Part shown: positions 8,902 through 17,019 of the stretch, one piece after another
Layout: every line of letters begins with the position of its first letter
Position numbering within the stretch: position 1 is the stretch's first letter
DNA from: Bin22 sp965207275
GTDB taxonomy: Bacteria; Chloroflexota; Dehalococcoidia; Lucifugimonadales; UBA3495
Direction: 5' to 3'
Length of the DNA stretch: 64,000 bases
NCBI GenBank assembly: GCA_965207275.1
Contig: CBDBMH010000002.1
Span: 682,001 to 746,000, forward strand
Notes under the pieces: model-generated
Told to the model about the DNA's origin: nothing
The model's input: only the letters and a program-made list of their open reading frames with translations
Database searches by the model: none
Translations under genes and position numbers: made by a program

Positions 8902-9221
8902 AAGGTAGGGTATCCAGCCACTTCCGGTCGAAAAGCGTAGCGGCGTGTTTGACCAGCCCCCAAGATAACCGGCAAGCGTGAAAGCCGGTACAGAATCGCC
9001 AATTTCCAGCGCAACCCCAAGGGCGCTTTGCGGTCCAACAAACGACGCCGTTCCGACTTGGGCAACTCAGCGGCGTAGGAAAGGAGAGTATCAATGGCAT
9101 CGGATAGTTCGCTGCGGACTTCTTCGAAGCTGTCGCCCTGGGCGGCCAGGTCGAAGTCCACGCAAATGGCTTCCCAGCTATCCGCGTCGCCCCAAGCGTA
9201 GCAAGTAGCGGAATCCTTCAT
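8898..9221 (-). CDS. HicB-like antitoxin with an unusual C-terminus
   Basis: 107 residues. Residues 1-50 fit HicB: YAWGDADSWEAICVDFDLAAQGDSFEEVRSELSDAI (written here as a description of the region, with the key DSWEAICVDFD strand). The rest, from about residue 55, is basic and hydrophobic (LLDRKAPLGLRWKLAI) and is not the usual HicB helix-turn-helix or Arc domain. The gene comes first, and the hicA gene overlaps its stop by 4 bases. The odd tail could mediate DNA or toxin binding. Confidence 0.75.
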   Translation of the reverse strand: MKDSATCYAWGDADSWEAICVDFDLAAQGDSFEEVRSELSDAIDTLLSYAAELPKSERRRLLDRKAPLGLRWKLAILYRLSRLPVILGAGQTRRYAFRPEVAGYPTL

Positions 9222-9326
9222 TGACGGCGCTCCGGTTCGAATCAGAAAACTATAAATTGAAATACTCTATTCAGTCTAACACCTTTGTCTGGCGCGTGTA
9301 CTTCTCCGGTCTTACCGGAAATCTTC

Positions 9327-10334
9327 CTAACCGGTCGTCTCAATCCCCAGCAGCCTTTCCAGGTTCTTCCACAGGATCATGTCCTTCTCCTCCCGGGTTA
9401 TGCTCTCCAGGCTTTCCAGCCAGCCCGTGGGCGATGGGTCCCAGGGAACGAAGGGGTAGTCGCTGCCCAGCACCACCTGTTCGATCCCAACCTGATCGAT
9501 GAGGAAGCGCAGCGAGCGCTCGCTCATAACCACTATGTCGTAATGAATGCGGCTCTGGTAGTAGCTGGGCGGTCGGCTGATATTGACGCGGGCCTCGGAC
9601 CGGACCTGCCAGCCCCGGTCCATGCGCCCCATGCCAAAGCAGGCCGGGCCTCCCCCGTGGGCCACACACACCTTCAGGTCAGGGCAATTCTCCATCACCC
9701 CGCCGTAGATCAGGGCCGCCACCAGCAGCGTGTCCTCCACCGGCACTCCCACCGAGTTGTTGAGGGCGTATTTCCTGGTGCGCTCCAGCATCAGGTTGTG
9801 CTGGGGCTGGGGATGGTAGAACAGGGTCGCCCCCATGGACTGGGCAGCCTTGAAGAAGGGCAGGAACTCCGGTTCGTCCCAGGTCTTGCCGTTGACCACC
9901 GTGTCCAGTTCTGCCCCCTTCAGGCCCAGGGTGTTGACGGCCCGGTCCAGTTCAACAATGGCAGCGTCCACGTCCTGCATGGGCAAAGTAGCCAAGCCGG
10001 CAAATCTGTTCGGCGCTTCCCTGGCGAAGGCCGCGATGTCGTCGTTCACCTCCCGGGCCTGGGCGACGCCGTCCGCCGGGGAAAGGTGGTAGCCGAACAC
10101 GGGAGTATGGATGGCGACCACCTGGACCTCCGTGCCCAAACGGTCCATGTCGGCCACCCGTTCCTCGGGAGTGTATACGCACTTGGGGTGAATCCCGACC
10201 ACCTTGCCCTCCCTGACGAAAATGCTGCGCTTCTCTTCGTCGTTGTACCTCATGCCGTACCACTCCTGGCCGGCATTCAGTGTCTTCAACATAGTAGGCG
10301 TAAAGGTGTGGGCGTGGATGTCAATGCTGCGCAT
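9327..10334 (-). CDS. ACMSD-type amidohydrolase
   Basis: 335 residues of the amidohydrolase-2 family (aminocarboxymuconate-semialdehyde decarboxylase fold). The metal site is visible: DIHAHTF near the N-terminus (HxH), VCVAHGGGPA in the middle, and LGSDYPFVPW near the C-terminus (metal-binding Asp). Members decarboxylate or hydrate aromatic-degradation intermediates using zinc or manganese. I chose the ATG at 10334 because GGAGGT lies 7 bases upstream and because the paralogue starts at the same MRSIDIHAH sequence; the ORF open to 10370 adds 12 unlikely residues. It lies just downstream of its paralogue on the same strand, probably in one operon. Confidence 0.88.
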   Translation of the reverse strand: MRSIDIHAHTFTPTMLKTLNAGQEWYGMRYNDEEKRSIFVREGKVVGIHPKCVYTPEERVADMDRLGTEVQVVAIHTPVFGYHLSPADGVAQAREVNDDIAAFAREAPNRFAGLATLPMQDVDAAIVELDRAVNTLGLKGAELDTVVNGKTWDEPEFLPFFKAAQSMGATLFYHPQPQHNLMLERTRKYALNNSVGVPVEDTLLVAALIYGGVMENCPDLKVCVAHGGGPACFGMGRMDRGWQVRSEARVNISRPPSYYQSRIHYDIVVMSERSLRFLIDQVGIEQVVLGSDYPFVPWDPSPTGWLESLESITREEKDMILWKNLERLLGIETTG

Positions 10335-10398
10335 CTGGCTACCTCCAGCGGGCAGGTAATTGATCGGCAAAGCTCCGGCGGAATTGTGGCCCTGGGGA

Positions 10399-11394
10399 TT
10401 ACAGGTCCAGCAGGTTCTCCAGGTTCTTCCACAAGATCAGTTCCTTCTCTTCCTGGGTGATTTTGTCCAGGCTGAGAATCCAGGAAACGGGCCAGTCGAA
10501 TTCCATGTCGTACGGCCAGTCGGTGCCGAACAGTACGCGCTCGACCCCCACCGTATCTATCAGGAAGCGCAGGGCGTCTTCCGTATACACAATGCAATCG
10601 TAATAGAAGCGGCTGACGTATTCGCTGGGTGGCAGGGGCGGCTTGGTGGGCGTTTCGGGAAGGCCCCTCCAGCCCCGGTCGATGCGGCCAATGTTGTAGC
10701 AGGTGTATCCCCCGCCATGGGACAGGCAGATCTTCACGTCCGGACACGCATCCATTACCCCACCCATGACCAGGGAGCAGAAGGTGATGGTGCGGTCGGC
10801 CAGGTTGCCGATGGAGTTGGGCAGGTGGTAACGGTCGGTCCGGTAGTTGACCAGGGTGTCGTCGCCCTGGTGGAAGAAGATGAAAGCTCCCATTTGCTCG
10901 GCGGCCTTCCAGAAGGGTAGAAACTCCGGCTCGTCCAGCAGCTTGCCGTTGACCTTGTCGTCGATCATGGCCCCCTTGAATCCCATGGTGGTCATGATGC
11001 GTTCCAGTTCTTCGATGGCGGCGCCGACGTCCTGCATGGGCAGGGTGCCAAGGCCGGCGAACCTGTCGGGCCAGGCCCTTAACATTTCCGCGATTTCATT
11101 ATTGGAATCCCTGGAACTGGCTACGGCCAGCGAGGAGTCCAGGTCATAGTTGTAGAAGCCAGAGTATGGGGAAAGTACGTGCACATCCACGCCCAGGGAG
11201 TCCATGTCGGCCATGCGCTCCTCGGGCGTCCAGCGGGCCTTGGGGGGCAGCCCGCCCCGACGGTCGCCAACGATGGCGATCTGGCGGCCCCGGGCGTCCT
11301 GCTCGCGTCGTAGACTGTGCCAGTCGCCGCCGTTTTCTGTTGCCCGCCAGAAACACTGGGGTGTCAGGTGCGCGTGGATGTCGATGCTTCGCAT
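10399..11394 (-). CDS. ACMSD-type amidohydrolase (paralogue)
   Basis: 331 residues, the same family and architecture as the next gene downstream. Motifs are MRSIDIHAHLTPQ (HxH), ICLSHGGGYTCYN and LFGTDWPYDM. The two genes begin with the same nine residues and end with similar ILWKNLENLL/ILWKNLERLL stretches, so they arose by tandem duplication. The gap between them is 64 bases, which suggests cotranscription from upstream of 11394. The probable role is a decarboxylase or hydrolase in a ring-cleavage or related catabolic pathway; the two copies may act on different substrates. Confidence 0.88.
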   Translation of the reverse strand: MRSIDIHAHLTPQCFWRATENGGDWHSLRREQDARGRQIAIVGDRRGGLPPKARWTPEERMADMDSLGVDVHVLSPYSGFYNYDLDSSLAVASSRDSNNEIAEMLRAWPDRFAGLGTLPMQDVGAAIEELERIMTTMGFKGAMIDDKVNGKLLDEPEFLPFWKAAEQMGAFIFFHQGDDTLVNYRTDRYHLPNSIGNLADRTITFCSLVMGGVMDACPDVKICLSHGGGYTCYNIGRIDRGWRGLPETPTKPPLPPSEYVSRFYYDCIVYTEDALRFLIDTVGVERVLFGTDWPYDMEFDWPVSWILSLDKITQEEKELILWKNLENLLDL

Positions 11395-11584
11395 TTCGAG
11401 GCGCTCCCACCAAGTTCGGATAACGATAGTGAAATGGGCCGGCCAAGACTGCCATTCCAGCCCCTACCGGGGAACGGGCCAAACGTAGCATAAGGGTTAC
11501 GGCCTGTCAATTTGGAGCCCTGCTGGGAGAGAAGGGTGAACATGTCCCTGCTGTCCCACGTTTTGGCGTTTCTGCGGCAACCCT

Positions 11585-11914
11585 TCAGGGTCGGCGCCGC
11601 ATGACGACGGGGTTGGCTTCGCCCCGGACGGCTGTTTCTATCGCCATCTGGATTAAACCGATGTTCTGGCGGATTACATTCCAATCGCCATTCATTAGAG
11701 TCAGGACCGTTATGTGGTACCGGCCCAGATTCTGCTCGTAACGAATGCCCTGGTCGCAGGTGATAAAAATATCGTAGCCGTTGCTGGCTGCTATTTCCAG
11801 CAGGTCTCCGTTCCTCAGGTCGTTCCATCTCAAATAGTCTGCGCTGTATACGTCATGTTCGGTCAGGGCGCCCCGCAGGCCGTGGGGAGCGTTATGGTCC
11901 AGGAGAATCTTCAC
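11585..11914 (-). CDS. DUF5615 PIN-like toxin
   Basis: 109 residues beginning VKILLDHNAPHGL, the classical start of DUF5615 proteins (a reduced PIN-like nuclease fold), followed by YDIFITCDQGIRYEQNL, which carries the second conserved acidic position. The GTG start at 11914 overlaps the stop of the upstream DUF433 gene in the sequence GTGA. DUF5615 with DUF433 is a recognised putative toxin-antitoxin pairing. The longer frame from 12091 overlaps the antitoxin gene in another frame and is spurious. Confidence 0.82.
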   Translation of the reverse strand: MKILLDHNAPHGLRGALTEHDVYSADYLRWNDLRNGDLLEIAASNGYDIFITCDQGIRYEQNLGRYHITVLTLMNGDWNVIRQNIGLIQMAIETAVRGEANPVVMRRRP

Positions 11915-12180
11915 CGCTGCGTTTCCTCGATGATAAGGTCCTCCTCCAGCATATGGGCCACATGGTCCAGAACGGTTTTGATCTGCTCCTCGGTAACGTT
12001 GAACTGCTGGGTGACTTCTTGGATTGTCGAGCCGCCGGCCAGGTTCCTGAAAACGATATAAAGGGGCATTCGAGAGTTCCCAAAAGTCCAAGCCCCGTGG
12101 ACACGGCGGGGGTCGCGCGCCACTCCGGGGCAGTCTTCCCAGCCCAGGAGTTTTTTTCCGCTTTTTTCCTGCATGGTCAT
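11911..12180 (-). CDS. DUF433 antitoxin
   Basis: 89 residues with the DUF433 core: SRMPLYIVFRNLAGG, then STIQEVTQQFNVTEEQIKTVL, a winged helix-turn-helix-like region that can bind DNA and autoregulate. The ATG at 12180 is preferred over an ORF open to 12294 because GGAGGTGA sits about 7 bases upstream. It is translationally coupled (4-base overlap) to the DUF5615 gene. Confidence 0.82.
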   Translation of the reverse strand: MTMQEKSGKKLLGWEDCPGVARDPRRVHGAWTFGNSRMPLYIVFRNLAGGSTIQEVTQQFNVTEEQIKTVLDHVAHMLEEDLIIEETQR

Positions 12181-12444
12181 TTCCGTCTCACCTCCGAGCG
12201 ATATTTGTCCTGTTATTCTACCCTTTCTGCCCTGTTGATATGAGCCTGTTTCCCGCTGACGGAGCCTAGCGCTTCTTGCATTTTTCCAATGCACAGACCG
12301 GAGCCCGAAGTGGGTTTCCGATAGGGGATGACACCCTCATTTACCTTGGACCTGCCGGAAAGCGGTCAGTCCGTTATCCAATTGCCCTATCCCGTGGGAT
12401 AACGTATATTTAGCCAGGTACCACCCAGGCAAGGAGGTCTCAGG

Positions 12445-13740
12445 ATGCGTATTCTCTTGATCGCCACCAACCGGCATAACCGCCTGGTCAGCCGGATGAA
12501 CGCCCAGCCCCTGCCCATCGGCATGGCCTACGTGGCCGGCCACCTGGACCCGGACCGGCATCAGCTAAAGGTTCTGGACCTGATGTTCTCAGAAGACTAT
12601 CTGGCCGACGTTGAGGCGGCAGTCCACGACTTCCAGCCCCAACTGGTGGGCCTGTCCCTTCGCAATTTGAGCAATCACAGCTACCTGGACCCCCAGTGGG
12701 CCCTGCCCATCACCAGAAACGTCATTGACAAGATACGGGAATTCTCCACGGCGCCCATCGTTTGCGGCGGTCCCGCCTTCAGCCTGTTGCCCGAGGAATG
12801 CTTTGCCTACCTGGAACCTGACCTGGGCCTGGCCGGCGACGCCGGCGAGACCTTCGCCGAACTGGCCGGCCGCATAGAAATAGGCGAACCGTCCTACTTC
12901 GACCTGCCCGGTCTGATTTACGGGGACGATGCCGGCGTGCACTTCAACGGCATGCGTTGCCGGTCCGAGTTCTCCATGCCGCCCCGGTTCGACGAGTTGG
13001 ACATGGAGAAATACCGACTGGCCGGGTTCGGCGTCGGCATACTTACCAAGCTGGGCGACTTTAACTATCCCACGTCCCCCGCATCCGAACCGACCCAGCG
13101 AAGCGCCTGGCGCGTTATCCGGCCCATTGATGAGGTGGTTCGGGAAGTTAAGGAGATGGAAGCCCGGTTCAACCTGCGCAAGGTCCACTTCATTGACAAC
13201 GGTTTTAACATTCCCCTGCCCCATGCCAAGGACCTGTGCCGCGCGCTGATCGACGGCAACATCGGCGTTCACTGGACCACCGGGATGGCCCCCTACAGCT
13301 GTGACGCTGAACTCGTGGATCTGATGAAGCGGGCCGGCTGCGTCTTGGTGATGATGGGCAACATGCGCGGAGATAGCCACGACGGTACCACTCTGGGCGA
13401 GCGGATGGAACCCATGCTGGAGACTTGCCGCATCTGCGAGGAGGGCGGCCTGAACTACACCATCGCCCAGCGCTTTGGCGAGCCCGGCGAGACCCGGGAG
13501 TCGGTCGCTGAGAAGCTGGACTTTCTGCGGGGCATCAAGCCGTCCATGGCCAACCTGCGGGTGGGAGTCAGCATAATGCCCGGTACCAGGGAAGCCCAAT
13601 TGGCGGTGGAAGAAGGTCTGGTCGCCAGCGAGAGTGACCTCATCAAGCCTACCTTCTACCTCGACCCTCAGGTCAAGGACTGGGTGGTTGACCACTTGAA
13701 GGAAGCCGCCGCCGACCAGCCCCGCTGGAACATCCTTTAG
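12445..13740 (+). CDS. B12-binding/radical SAM-like protein lacking the cluster cysteines
   Basis: 431 residues. Residues 1-150 look like the cobalamin-binding domain seen in B12-dependent radical SAM enzymes (MRILLIATN, PLPIGMAYVAGHL, PIVCGGPAFSLLP). The radical SAM barrel follows: VREVKEMEARFNLRKVHFIDN, then HWTTGMAPYSCDAELVDLMKRAGC, and LNYTIAQRFGEPGET. Where family members have CxxxCxxC after 'TK.G', this protein reads GDFNYPTSP (residues 204-212), so Asp, Pro and Pro replace the three cysteines and a [4Fe-4S] cluster could not bind there. AAGGAGG precedes the ATG. It is either a non-catalytic B12/ligand binder or a diverged enzyme. Confidence 0.8.
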   Translation: MRILLIATNRHNRLVSRMNAQPLPIGMAYVAGHLDPDRHQLKVLDLMFSEDYLADVEAAVHDFQPQLVGLSLRNLSNHSYLDPQWALPITRNVIDKIREFSTAPIVCGGPAFSLLPEECFAYLEPDLGLAGDAGETFAELAGRIEIGEPSYFDLPGLIYGDDAGVHFNGMRCRSEFSMPPRFDELDMEKYRLAGFGVGILTKLGDFNYPTSPASEPTQRSAWRVIRPIDEVVREVKEMEARFNLRKVHFIDNGFNIPLPHAKDLCRALIDGNIGVHWTTGMAPYSCDAELVDLMKRAGCVLVMMGNMRGDSHDGTTLGERMEPMLETCRICEEGGLNYTIAQRFGEPGETRESVAEKLDFLRGIKPSMANLRVGVSIMPGTREAQLAVEEGLVASESDLIKPTFYLDPQVKDWVVDHLKEAAADQPRWNIL

Positions 13741-13826
13741 GCTTCTTTCTCATTGTCCCTTCCCCCCTTGATGGCGGAAGGTCAGGAAGGGAGTGCGGTC
13801 CCATCCTGAATACCCAAGCATCCATG

Positions 13827-13867
13827 ATTGAACCATAAGGATTGAACCATAAGCGTTTGGACCATAG
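13827..13867 (+). repeat. Small direct repeat before a hydrolase gene
   Basis: ATTGAACCATAAGG at 13827 is followed immediately by ATTGAACCATAAGC at 13841 and by a looser TTTGGACCATAG at 13856. The three units end just before the Shine-Dalgarno sequence of the hydrolase at 13883. They might bind a regulator or be a slippage product. Confidence 0.55.
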
Positions 13868-13882
13868 ACTACGGAGGAAACC

Positions 13883-14758
13883 TTGGAACCAACCAGCAGA
13901 TACGTTCAGGCCAACGGCATCACCCTGCACGGCCTGACCTGGGGCGACCCCAACAACCCGCTCTTGATAATGACCCACGGCATTGGTCTCTGCGCCATGG
14001 TTTGGCGACCCCTGGCAGAAGAACTGGCAAGCGACTACTACGTCTTCTCCCTCGATCTGCGGGGCCACGGCGATACCGAAAAGCCCGGCGCCTATACCTT
14101 CAACGACATGGCCGAGGACGTGATTGGGCTGGTCCAGGCCCTCGATCCTCCCCAGCCTCCCTACGGTATCGGCCACTCGGCCGGCGGCATGACCATCATG
14201 ATCGCCAACTCCAAGGCGCCGGGAACCATGGGGCCAACCGTCCTGGTGGATACCCGCGTCGGTCCCGCCCTTGAGGTCCATGCTCCCGGGGAGCGCGAGG
14301 AGCGAATGAACCGCACCCGCAACAAGCGGGCCATCTGGGAATCCCGGGAAATTATGTACGACGCCTACCGCAACCGCCGGGTCTTCAGCACCTGGACCGA
14401 CGATGCGGTGAGGGACTACATCTACGGCGGCACCAGGCTGCTGGACGACGGCCGGGCCGAGCTGAAGTGCCCGACCGATGTGGAGGCCATCTACTACGAA
14501 GCGCGCCACGGCCTGAATCCCACGCCCTACCTGAAGGGCCTGTCCGGGAACTATTTGCTCCTGCTGGGCTACACCGGCAACTACCCGGACGAGGCAGCGA
14601 GGAACAGCGACGAGGTCAAGTACTTTCTGAACGAAGTCAAGGGCGCCAGGATGGAAACCCTGCCGAGGGGCTCCCATTTCGTGGCAATGGAAGATCCTGA
14701 CCTGGTCCTGGCGTCGGCCCGCAGGTACCTGGACGGCCACCGCCTGGGCGGCGATTAG
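13883..14758 (+). CDS. Alpha/beta hydrolase
   Basis: 291 residues, soluble. Motifs in order: MTHGIGLCAMVW (oxyanion loop), LDLRGHGDTEKPG, nucleophile elbow GIGHSAGGMTIM, and terminal GSHFVAMEDPDLV with the catalytic His. The start is TTG at 13883, supported by GGAGGA (13873-13878) 4 bases upstream; no ATG fits. It is more distant from the two hydrolases at 3823 and 19741 than they are from each other. The substrate is unknown. Confidence 0.85.
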   Translation: MEPTSRYVQANGITLHGLTWGDPNNPLLIMTHGIGLCAMVWRPLAEELASDYYVFSLDLRGHGDTEKPGAYTFNDMAEDVIGLVQALDPPQPPYGIGHSAGGMTIMIANSKAPGTMGPTVLVDTRVGPALEVHAPGEREERMNRTRNKRAIWESREIMYDAYRNRRVFSTWTDDAVRDYIYGGTRLLDDGRAELKCPTDVEAIYYEARHGLNPTPYLKGLSGNYLLLLGYTGNYPDEAARNSDEVKYFLNEVKGARMETLPRGSHFVAMEDPDLVLASARRYLDGHRLGGD

Positions 14759-15074
14759 GATACCTCAAAGTCCGCGGCAATCCCCCATCCACCTTGCGCG
14801 AAGCCCGTCGTTCCCGCGAAGGCGGGAACCTCGAAGTTGGACCGGACCTGCCTCAGCCATGAGGGAAAAGTCCATATGGCCGGATAAATCCCTATGCGAT
14901 GGCCGTGCCTGGAAGTATTTTCCCCCTTGATGGGGGGCGGAATCCGCCGCAGGCGGACCTGCGGCGGGAAGTCAGGCTGAGGGTGGCGGGTAGCCCCATC
15001 AATGCAGTCCGGACCTGAGATACCCGTCGGAAGTCTTGGCGTAAACTACAGGTCCAGACCCCGTTTCCAGCCCT
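14759..15074. other. Spacer with dispersed repeats
   Basis: 316 bases between convergent genes. It contains CGTTCCCGCGAAGGCGGGAAC (about 14810-14830), which forms a perfect small hairpin and belongs to the CGTCGTTCCCG...CCTCGAA repeat group also seen near 50138 and 52700. A second segment (about 14920-14985) has a CCGCCGCAGGCGGACCTGCGGCGG palindrome between arms of the CCCCTTGATGGGG/GTCAGG repeat. No gene is seen. Confidence 0.6.
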
Positions 15075-16826
15075 CTAGCCCGACCGCGCCACTTCCACCG
15101 AAACCACGTCAATCCCGTGGTATTTCTGATGGCGTACCGACGAGGCGTAGTGCCGCAGCAGGCGGAAAGAAATTTCTCTCACGTCCGGAACGTCTGCCGG
15201 TTCCTCCAGGTAAGTGAGCTGGTCTTCCAGGTTTATGCCCTCCGACCCCGACACAAACTCCAGCTCCACCGCAGAGCCGGCGGCGAGAGCCCTGACCATC
15301 AGGCGGCGTTTCCTGGCAGTCTTCCCCTCCGGCTCATCGGCGGCGAGGCTGATCAGGGTCTCCTCGCCCACCAGCACCAACCGGTTGGTGGACTCCTGGT
15401 TCCATCCTATTCTCGCTGCGAATTGGGTCAGGAAGTCCGTCAGTTTTGGCAGGGCTTCCTGGTCTAATGGCATCTCCAGCTTCCGGCGGCGGGGCGCGGT
15501 CAGTTCCAGGAACACCATCATGATTACGGCCGTTATGGCCCCGGATGTCATTCCGTTGCCCAGCAGCACGCTGAGAAAGCCCTGGCCCAGCAGGTCTCCG
15601 AAAATCCACTGGTTCTGAAAGCCCGTGCCGACCCAGAAAGCCACGCCGGCCACCGTCGCCTTGCGGTGGTCCACGCCGTCCTGGATGACAATCTTCATGC
15701 CCTGGACGAAGAGCAACCCCAATAGAACGGTAATGTAGGCCGCCGCCACGGGGGTCGGAATGGCTATTACCAGGGCGGCTACCTTGGGAAAGAAGGCGAT
15801 AGCGGCAATGAGTACGCCGATGTATATGCCAACCCGGCGTGATCCGATGCCCGTAACCTCCGCCAGGGAGATGCTGGTGGAGTAAGTAGTGTTGGGCAAG
15901 GTCCCCACCAACCCCGACAACAGGTTGCCCGTCCCATCCGCGTTCAGCGCCCCCTGCACGACCCGGAAGTCCGTGGCCCGCTGTCGGCGTTGGGAAACAC
16001 GCTGGATGGCTACCCCGTCGCCGATGGTCTCGATGGCTCCCACCAGGGTCACAATTATGAAGGCAGGCAACAGGGCCCAGAACTTGTGGTCCGGCGTTAC
16101 GTCCAGGCCGGGCCATGATCCGAAGGGTACTCCGAACCAGGGAGCGTCCAGGATGGGTTGGACATCATAGATTCCGAAAGGCGCGCCCACCGCGCAGCCC
16201 GCGATGATGCCGATGACGGGAGACCACAGCCGCAGCCTGGGCGCCCCTCGCAGCACCAGCCCCGCCACAATCGCCAGGGTGACTCCCGCTGCCAGGGGAG
16301 CCGCCGCGCCGTGTGTCCCTTCGGGTACATCGGTCAGGGAGTCAAATACCACCGGAAAGACCGTGGCGGCAATTAACATAATTACCGTTCCGGTCACCAC
16401 CGGCGTAAATATCCGGCGCAGTACCGACAGGCGCGCCGCCAGCAGAAACTGGAACAGCGACGACACCACGATCAGGCTCGCCATGGTGGCCGGCCCGGCC
16501 GTCGTCAGGGCGGCAATGCATACCGCGATAAAGGCCCCTGATGTTCCCATCAGGAGAACGTGCCCCGAACCGAACCGTCCCAGTCCCGCCGCCTGGAGAA
16601 TTGTGGTGAGTCCACTGACCAGGAGCGCGCCGAACGCGCCCCACACGATCAGGCTTTCCGGCTGGTCCGCAATTCGCATCACGATGACCACGGTCAATAC
16701 AATGGGGGTCACCATGAGGATAGTAGCCTGGGCCGCGGCCCCGGCGGCAATCAGGGGTGGCGGACTTTCCTCAGGCTCGTAACGTACATTTCTGTTGATT
16801 TCGGAAGCATCCAAAACGGGTAACAC
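15075..16826 (-). CDS. NCS2 nucleobase permease with a C-terminal ATPase-like domain
   Basis: 583 residues. Residues 1 to about 445 form a many-helix membrane protein of the NCS2 xanthine/uracil permease family, with helices such as ATILMVTPIVLTVVIVM, IIVTLVGAIETIGDG (the conserved family helix with Glu) and TYSTSISLAEVTGIGSRRVG. Residues 448-583 are soluble: RLVLVGEETLISLAADE resembles the N-box region and FRLLRHYASSVRHQ the late part of RsbW/HATPase anti-sigma kinases, although the N-box Asn is Ser. A GTG at 16826 is used, but TTG at 16814 after GAGGTG is equally likely. Substrates are probably purines or pyrimidines. Confidence 0.8.
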   Translation of the reverse strand: MLPVLDASEINRNVRYEPEESPPPLIAAGAAAQATILMVTPIVLTVVIVMRIADQPESLIVWGAFGALLVSGLTTILQAAGLGRFGSGHVLLMGTSGAFIAVCIAALTTAGPATMASLIVVSSLFQFLLAARLSVLRRIFTPVVTGTVIMLIAATVFPVVFDSLTDVPEGTHGAAAPLAAGVTLAIVAGLVLRGAPRLRLWSPVIGIIAGCAVGAPFGIYDVQPILDAPWFGVPFGSWPGLDVTPDHKFWALLPAFIIVTLVGAIETIGDGVAIQRVSQRRQRATDFRVVQGALNADGTGNLLSGLVGTLPNTTYSTSISLAEVTGIGSRRVGIYIGVLIAAIAFFPKVAALVIAIPTPVAAAYITVLLGLLFVQGMKIVIQDGVDHRKATVAGVAFWVGTGFQNQWIFGDLLGQGFLSVLLGNGMTSGAITAVIMMVFLELTAPRRRKLEMPLDQEALPKLTDFLTQFAARIGWNQESTNRLVLVGEETLISLAADEPEGKTARKRRLMVRALAAGSAVELEFVSGSEGINLEDQLTYLEEPADVPDVREISFRLLRHYASSVRHQKYHGIDVVSVEVARSG

Positions 16827-17019
16827 CTCGGAAAGGGGCTGGGATGTTTGAAAGAGAAGCCCTGGAATCTGAATATTATATCGAATTACAAGATATGGAT
16901 AAGAGGATGACCCGAAGCGGCAATCCTGGGCGTTATTTGTGCCTTAACAAAGCCCAGGGAACTGTATTCGTCGCTGATTTTTGGTATATTTCAACTTACT
17001 CCACCAGGGAGAGGAAGAA

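Noticed and set aside
9285..10460. 391-residue plus-strand frame opposite the amidohydrolase
   Set aside because: Shadow frame; metal-site motifs are on the minus strand.
12589..13695. 368-residue minus-strand frame across the radical-SAM-like gene
   Set aside because: Shadow of a high-GC gene with strong ribosome binding site on the plus strand; no domain.
13673..14740. 355-residue minus-strand frame across the hydrolase at 13883
   Set aside because: The hydrolase has the catalytic motifs; the opposite frame has Val/Gly/His bias and none.
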